The notes beneath the pieces were generated by a model. The model did no database searches. It was not told the DNA's origin and saw only the letters and a list, made by a program, of their open reading frames with translations. A stretch of DNA of 64,000 nt, taken from assembly GCF_008035925.1 (NCBI RefSeq), contig NZ_CP036264.1, forward strand, positions 7,783,641 to 7,847,640. The letters run 5' to 3'. Of this stretch, positions 61,739 through 64,000 are shown piece by piece; position 1 is the first letter of the stretch; each line of letters opens with the position of its first letter. Made by a program: the position numbers and the translations under genes. Origin of the DNA: Stieleria maiorica. Its GTDB lineage: Bacteria; Planctomycetota; Planctomycetia; Pirellulales; Pirellulaceae.

Positions 61739-62125
61739 ATGTCCCCTCCCGCTGCACGCATGACCGATCTTGTCAAACAGGACGCTCCGCACTGTCATGC
61801 ACCGATTCATCCCGCAGCTCCGGTCCCGACGCCGGTTGCGCACCCCGCGCTTCCGTTGATGATCGTCAAAGGCGCGCCCAACGTGATGATCGGAAACATG
61901 CCTGCCGCACGGGTGACCGACACGACACTGCCGTGCATGTTGCCCGGCTGTGTCCCGGCCGGCCCCGGCATGATCGCCAAGGGATCCTCCAGTGTGCTGA
62001 TCGGTGGCATGCCGGCTGCCAGAGTCAACGACATGACGGCCCACAGCAGCTGCGTCGCCCCGATCCCCAGCCCGGTCGGCAAGGTCCTGCCGCCGGGATG
62101 TCCGACTGTGATGATCGGGGGCTGA
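61739..62125 (+). CDS. PAAR-motif T6SS tip protein
   Basis: A 128-residue protein made of repeated PAAR-type strands: PPAARMTDL at the start, then NVMIGNMPAARVTDTTLPC, SSVLIGGMPAARVNDMTAHSSC and a final PTVMIGG. PAAR proteins sharpen the VgrG spike and can carry effector domains, but this one has no C-terminal extension. The VgrG it should sit on is not in the window. Confidence 0.95.
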   Translation: MSPPAARMTDLVKQDAPHCHAPIHPAAPVPTPVAHPALPLMIVKGAPNVMIGNMPAARVTDTTLPCMLPGCVPAGPGMIAKGSSSVLIGGMPAARVNDMTAHSSCVAPIPSPVGKVLPPGCPTVMIGG

Positions 62126-62131
62126 CGTCTC

Positions 62132-63211
62132 GTGCGACGGCGGCATCTCGAAACCTTTCAACCGGTCTGTCCCGTGTGCCGCGTCGCCCGCGGACAATTC
62201 CATCTGCTTGATCTGGCAACGGTCATCAAAGAAGTCGATGACCACATCGTCGAAGGGCTGTTGCACTGCAGCGATCGGAATTGTCAACGCGAGTATCCCA
62301 TCATCGATGGCGTGCCGTTGATCATTCGCGACATCCGCAGCTATCTGTCGGACAATCTGTTCCAAGTCTGCCAACGAACCGATCTGAGCGAAACGATCGA
62401 AAGCGTCTTGGGGGATTGTGGTGGACATGGTTCGGTCTTCGACGCGATCCGCCAGCACGTCAGTTCGTACGCCTGGGACCACTACGGCGATCTGGATCCC
62501 GACGAACCGCCCGGAGATCCCCGCCCGGGATCGATGCTTCGCGTTTTGCGCCGCGGGATCGCATTGTCGGGCCTGGAATCAGATCGGCCCGACAGCATGT
62601 TGGACGTCGGCTGTTCCGTCGGCCGTAGCACGTTCACGCTTGCCGAAACACTCGATCGCCCGGTCCTGGGGATCGATTTGAATCTCCCGATGTTGCGAGT
62701 CGCGGCGCGGGCGCTGCGCGAGGGCGTGGTACGATACCCGCGACGTCGCGTAGGGATTGTTTATGATCGCCGCGAGTTTCCAGTCTCGTTTCGCTGCGCG
62801 GACCGGGTCGACTTTTGGGCCTGCGACGCCACCGCGCTGCCGTTTGCCGAAGAATCGATCGGCGCCGCACTCAGTCTGAACGTGTTGGATTGCGTCCACT
62901 CGCCGATGGAGTTTCTTTCGTCGCTCGGAGCGGTCCTCCAACCGAACGGCCGGGCCGTGATCGCGTCGCCCTATGATTGGTCGTCATCGGCGACGCCCAT
63001 CGAAGGCTGGATCGGTGGCCACTCCCAACGTGGTCCCGATCGCGGTGCCAGCGAATCGATCTTGCGACAGATTCTTACCCCCGGTCATCCACAGGCAATT
63101 CAATCCTTGCGGCTGATCGCCGAAAACAACTGTCCCTGGCACGTCCGCATGCATGATCGAAGCGTCGTGTCCTACGACAGCCACTTGGTCGTCGCGCAAA
63201 AAGTGGGATAG
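62132..63211 (+). CDS. SAM-dependent methyltransferase with N-terminal zinc-ribbon-like segment
   Basis: A 359-residue protein starting at a GTG 7 bases after the PAAR gene, so probably cotranscribed. Residues 10-65 have CPVC and CSDRNCQREYPIIDGVPLII, resembling the Trm112-like zinc segment of some methyltransferases. Motif I is MLDVGCSVGRSTFTLAE, and the second strand acid is in VLGIDLNLPMLRVA. FWACDATALPFAEESIGAALSLNVLDCVHSPMEFLSSLGAVLQPNGRAVI covers motifs II-III. Substrate unknown. Confidence 0.85.
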   Translation: MRRRHLETFQPVCPVCRVARGQFHLLDLATVIKEVDDHIVEGLLHCSDRNCQREYPIIDGVPLIIRDIRSYLSDNLFQVCQRTDLSETIESVLGDCGGHGSVFDAIRQHVSSYAWDHYGDLDPDEPPGDPRPGSMLRVLRRGIALSGLESDRPDSMLDVGCSVGRSTFTLAETLDRPVLGIDLNLPMLRVAARALREGVVRYPRRRVGIVYDRREFPVSFRCADRVDFWACDATALPFAEESIGAALSLNVLDCVHSPMEFLSSLGAVLQPNGRAVIASPYDWSSSATPIEGWIGGHSQRGPDRGASESILRQILTPGHPQAIQSLRLIAENNCPWHVRMHDRSVVSYDSHLVVAQKVG

Positions 63212-63227
63212 GCTTCCACGAATCCGT

Positions 63228-63292
63228 CGTGGACGACGCGAGGAGTCCTGGCCGTGCTTGGAACGAATGGACTCGTCGCCTCGTCCACTACC
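63228..63292. repeat. inverted repeat (copy 2 of a pair)
   Basis: Contains ggactcgtcgcctcgtcc, followed by actac, and the partly inverted tggacgacgcgaggagtcc; it matches the element at 61549-61614. Confidence 0.72.
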
Positions 63293-63357
63293 TGAAACAC
63301 CGAGCTGCTGCGGAGTTCGAGTATAGCGCCACACCTTCGTTTTCGATTGGGCTGGAC

Positions 63358-63434
63358 AGTCGCCGTCCTCTCCGAGGTCGGCGCGGGACAAAGCTCTGCA
63401 TGTTCGTGTGCCGAGCTCGGAGAACACGGCGACT
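63358..63434. repeat. inverted repeat, second copy of the 42952 element
   Basis: Left arm agtcgccgtcctctccga is identical to that at 42952. The right arm (63417-63434) has two or more changes, so this copy is slightly decayed. The flanking ttcgttttcgattgg is shared too. Confidence 0.82.
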
Positions 63435-63479
63435 CTCCGAACGCATCGGCAACTACGCGACTTGAGTTACGGTAAACCC

Positions 63480-64000
63480 CTAGTGCCCCACCGGCAGCAA
63501 GCCGCCTGACTCGGGAATCCCTACCTCCACCCAATCACGATCCAATTGCCAAGCACCGTCGATTTCATGAGTCTGATTCGTGACGCGGATCTGCTGGACC
63601 GGGGCGTTGTTTTTGGTCGGATAGTAGAACGTGTGCACCGACATTCGCCGCAGCGGGTCGAACTGTCGCACGATGCGGATCGGCAGTCCATCGATCGATT
63701 CATCAAGACTGACTTTGATGGATGTCACGGGGATATCGGGGTCGGCAAACTCAACGACGTACCTGCGCCGCGCCACGCCGTCGGCAAACGTGGTGCCCAA
63801 CGGATCGATTCGCACACTGATCCCCGATCCAACGGCGATCGGTTCGCCCGACGTCTCGTCGACCGGGATCGCCCGATTCAGCCGCGCTACTCCGCCTCCA
63901 TCGCTGGCCTGATTGCCTCCGCCGGCAATCCCCGGCGGAAGCAATTCGATCGTGGTGGATTCTTCGGCGGGCCGCGACCAAACGCGCACTCGTGCCTTCA
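63480..64000 (-). CDS. C-terminal part of a hypothetical protein (partial)
   Basis: The gene reads leftwards, ends at 63480 and is open to the right edge of the window, so at least 173 residues are visible. Beta-rich sequence (YVVEFADPDIPVTSIKVSLDESIDGLPIRIVRQFDPLRRMSVHTFYYPTKNNAPVQQIRVTNQTHEID) suggests a secreted or surface protein domain. No family is recognised from this fragment. It converges on the methyltransferase gene across two repeat elements. Confidence 0.65.
   Translation of the reverse strand, partial: KARVRVWSRPAEESTTIELLPPGIAGGGNQASDGGGVARLNRAIPVDETSGEPIAVGSGISVRIDPLGTTFADGVARRRYVVEFADPDIPVTSIKVSLDESIDGLPIRIVRQFDPLRRMSVHTFYYPTKNNAPVQQIRVTNQTHEIDGAWQLDRDWVEVGIPESGGLLPVGH

Overview
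The window looks like a chromosomal segment of a planctomycete of the Pirellulaceae (Rhodopirellula-like). Lineage hallmarks seen directly are: a pilin-like DUF1559 protein with a small lipoprotein next to it, an ECF sigma factor followed by a FecR/DNRLRE protein, small proteins starting RFSLRTL/RFSLRQL, NPYVAP/NPYAPP motifs, an LETRRVL motif near the N-terminus of a large surface-type protein, and degenerate intergenic inverted repeats. No rRNA, tRNA or CRISPR array was recognised.

Layout. (1) 1-9489: the start of a large surface protein running off the left edge, an exported hypothetical protein, and a divergent export module. The minus-strand operon encodes a GAF-HlyD fusion, a HlyD adaptor and a PqqD-like/M50/HlyD fusion; a TolC-like outer-membrane lipoprotein is on the plus strand. 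(2) About 11285-20100: an array of short cassettes, all on the plus strand, each ending in an attC-like recombination site (16 sites). No integron integrase lies beside it, so it is a CALIN-type array. Cargo includes a zinc-ribbon protein, a GNAT acetyltransferase, small membrane proteins, a cyclic-phosphate-type receiver protein, a RelE/ParE-type toxin-antitoxin pair and a HAD/NIF-like phosphatase. One 431-bp cassette without a convincing gene occurs three times with no difference seen, and has diverged relatives elsewhere in the array. An IS4-family element (about 20104-21740) ends the array. (3) 21932-36645: small accessory genes (DUF4303, ankyrin, a GNAT gene broken by one amber codon, msrA, glyoxalase-like, SnoaL-like) around a DUF1559/FAD-oxidoreductase/DUF4405-DUF2271/ECF sigma/FecR cluster. 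(4) 36642-63211: a type VI secretion locus. tssM(short)-tssL-tssK are on the minus strand; tssA-tssB-tssC-hcp-tagJ-tssE-tssF-tssG-clpV are on the plus strand. Downstream come a lipase and an M35-like metallopeptidase (candidate effectors), a methyltransferase with an internal 15-bp tandem repeat, a TssB-TssC fusion that stops short, an Ala-rich protein, a parvulin, a PAAR protein and a second methyltransferase. No VgrG, TssJ or full-length TssM is visible. (5) 63480-64000: the C-terminal part of a gene entering from the right.

Working model. The T6SS genes supply baseplate (TssK/E/F/G/A), sheath (TssB/C), tube (Hcp), recycling ATPase (ClpV), membrane proteins (TssL and a reduced TssM) and a PAAR tip; the lipase and protease are placed like cargo. 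The export module has inner-membrane, periplasmic and outer-membrane parts but no ABC ATPase. The cassette array is the most plastic part of the window. Family assignments come from motifs read by eye; no database search was run.
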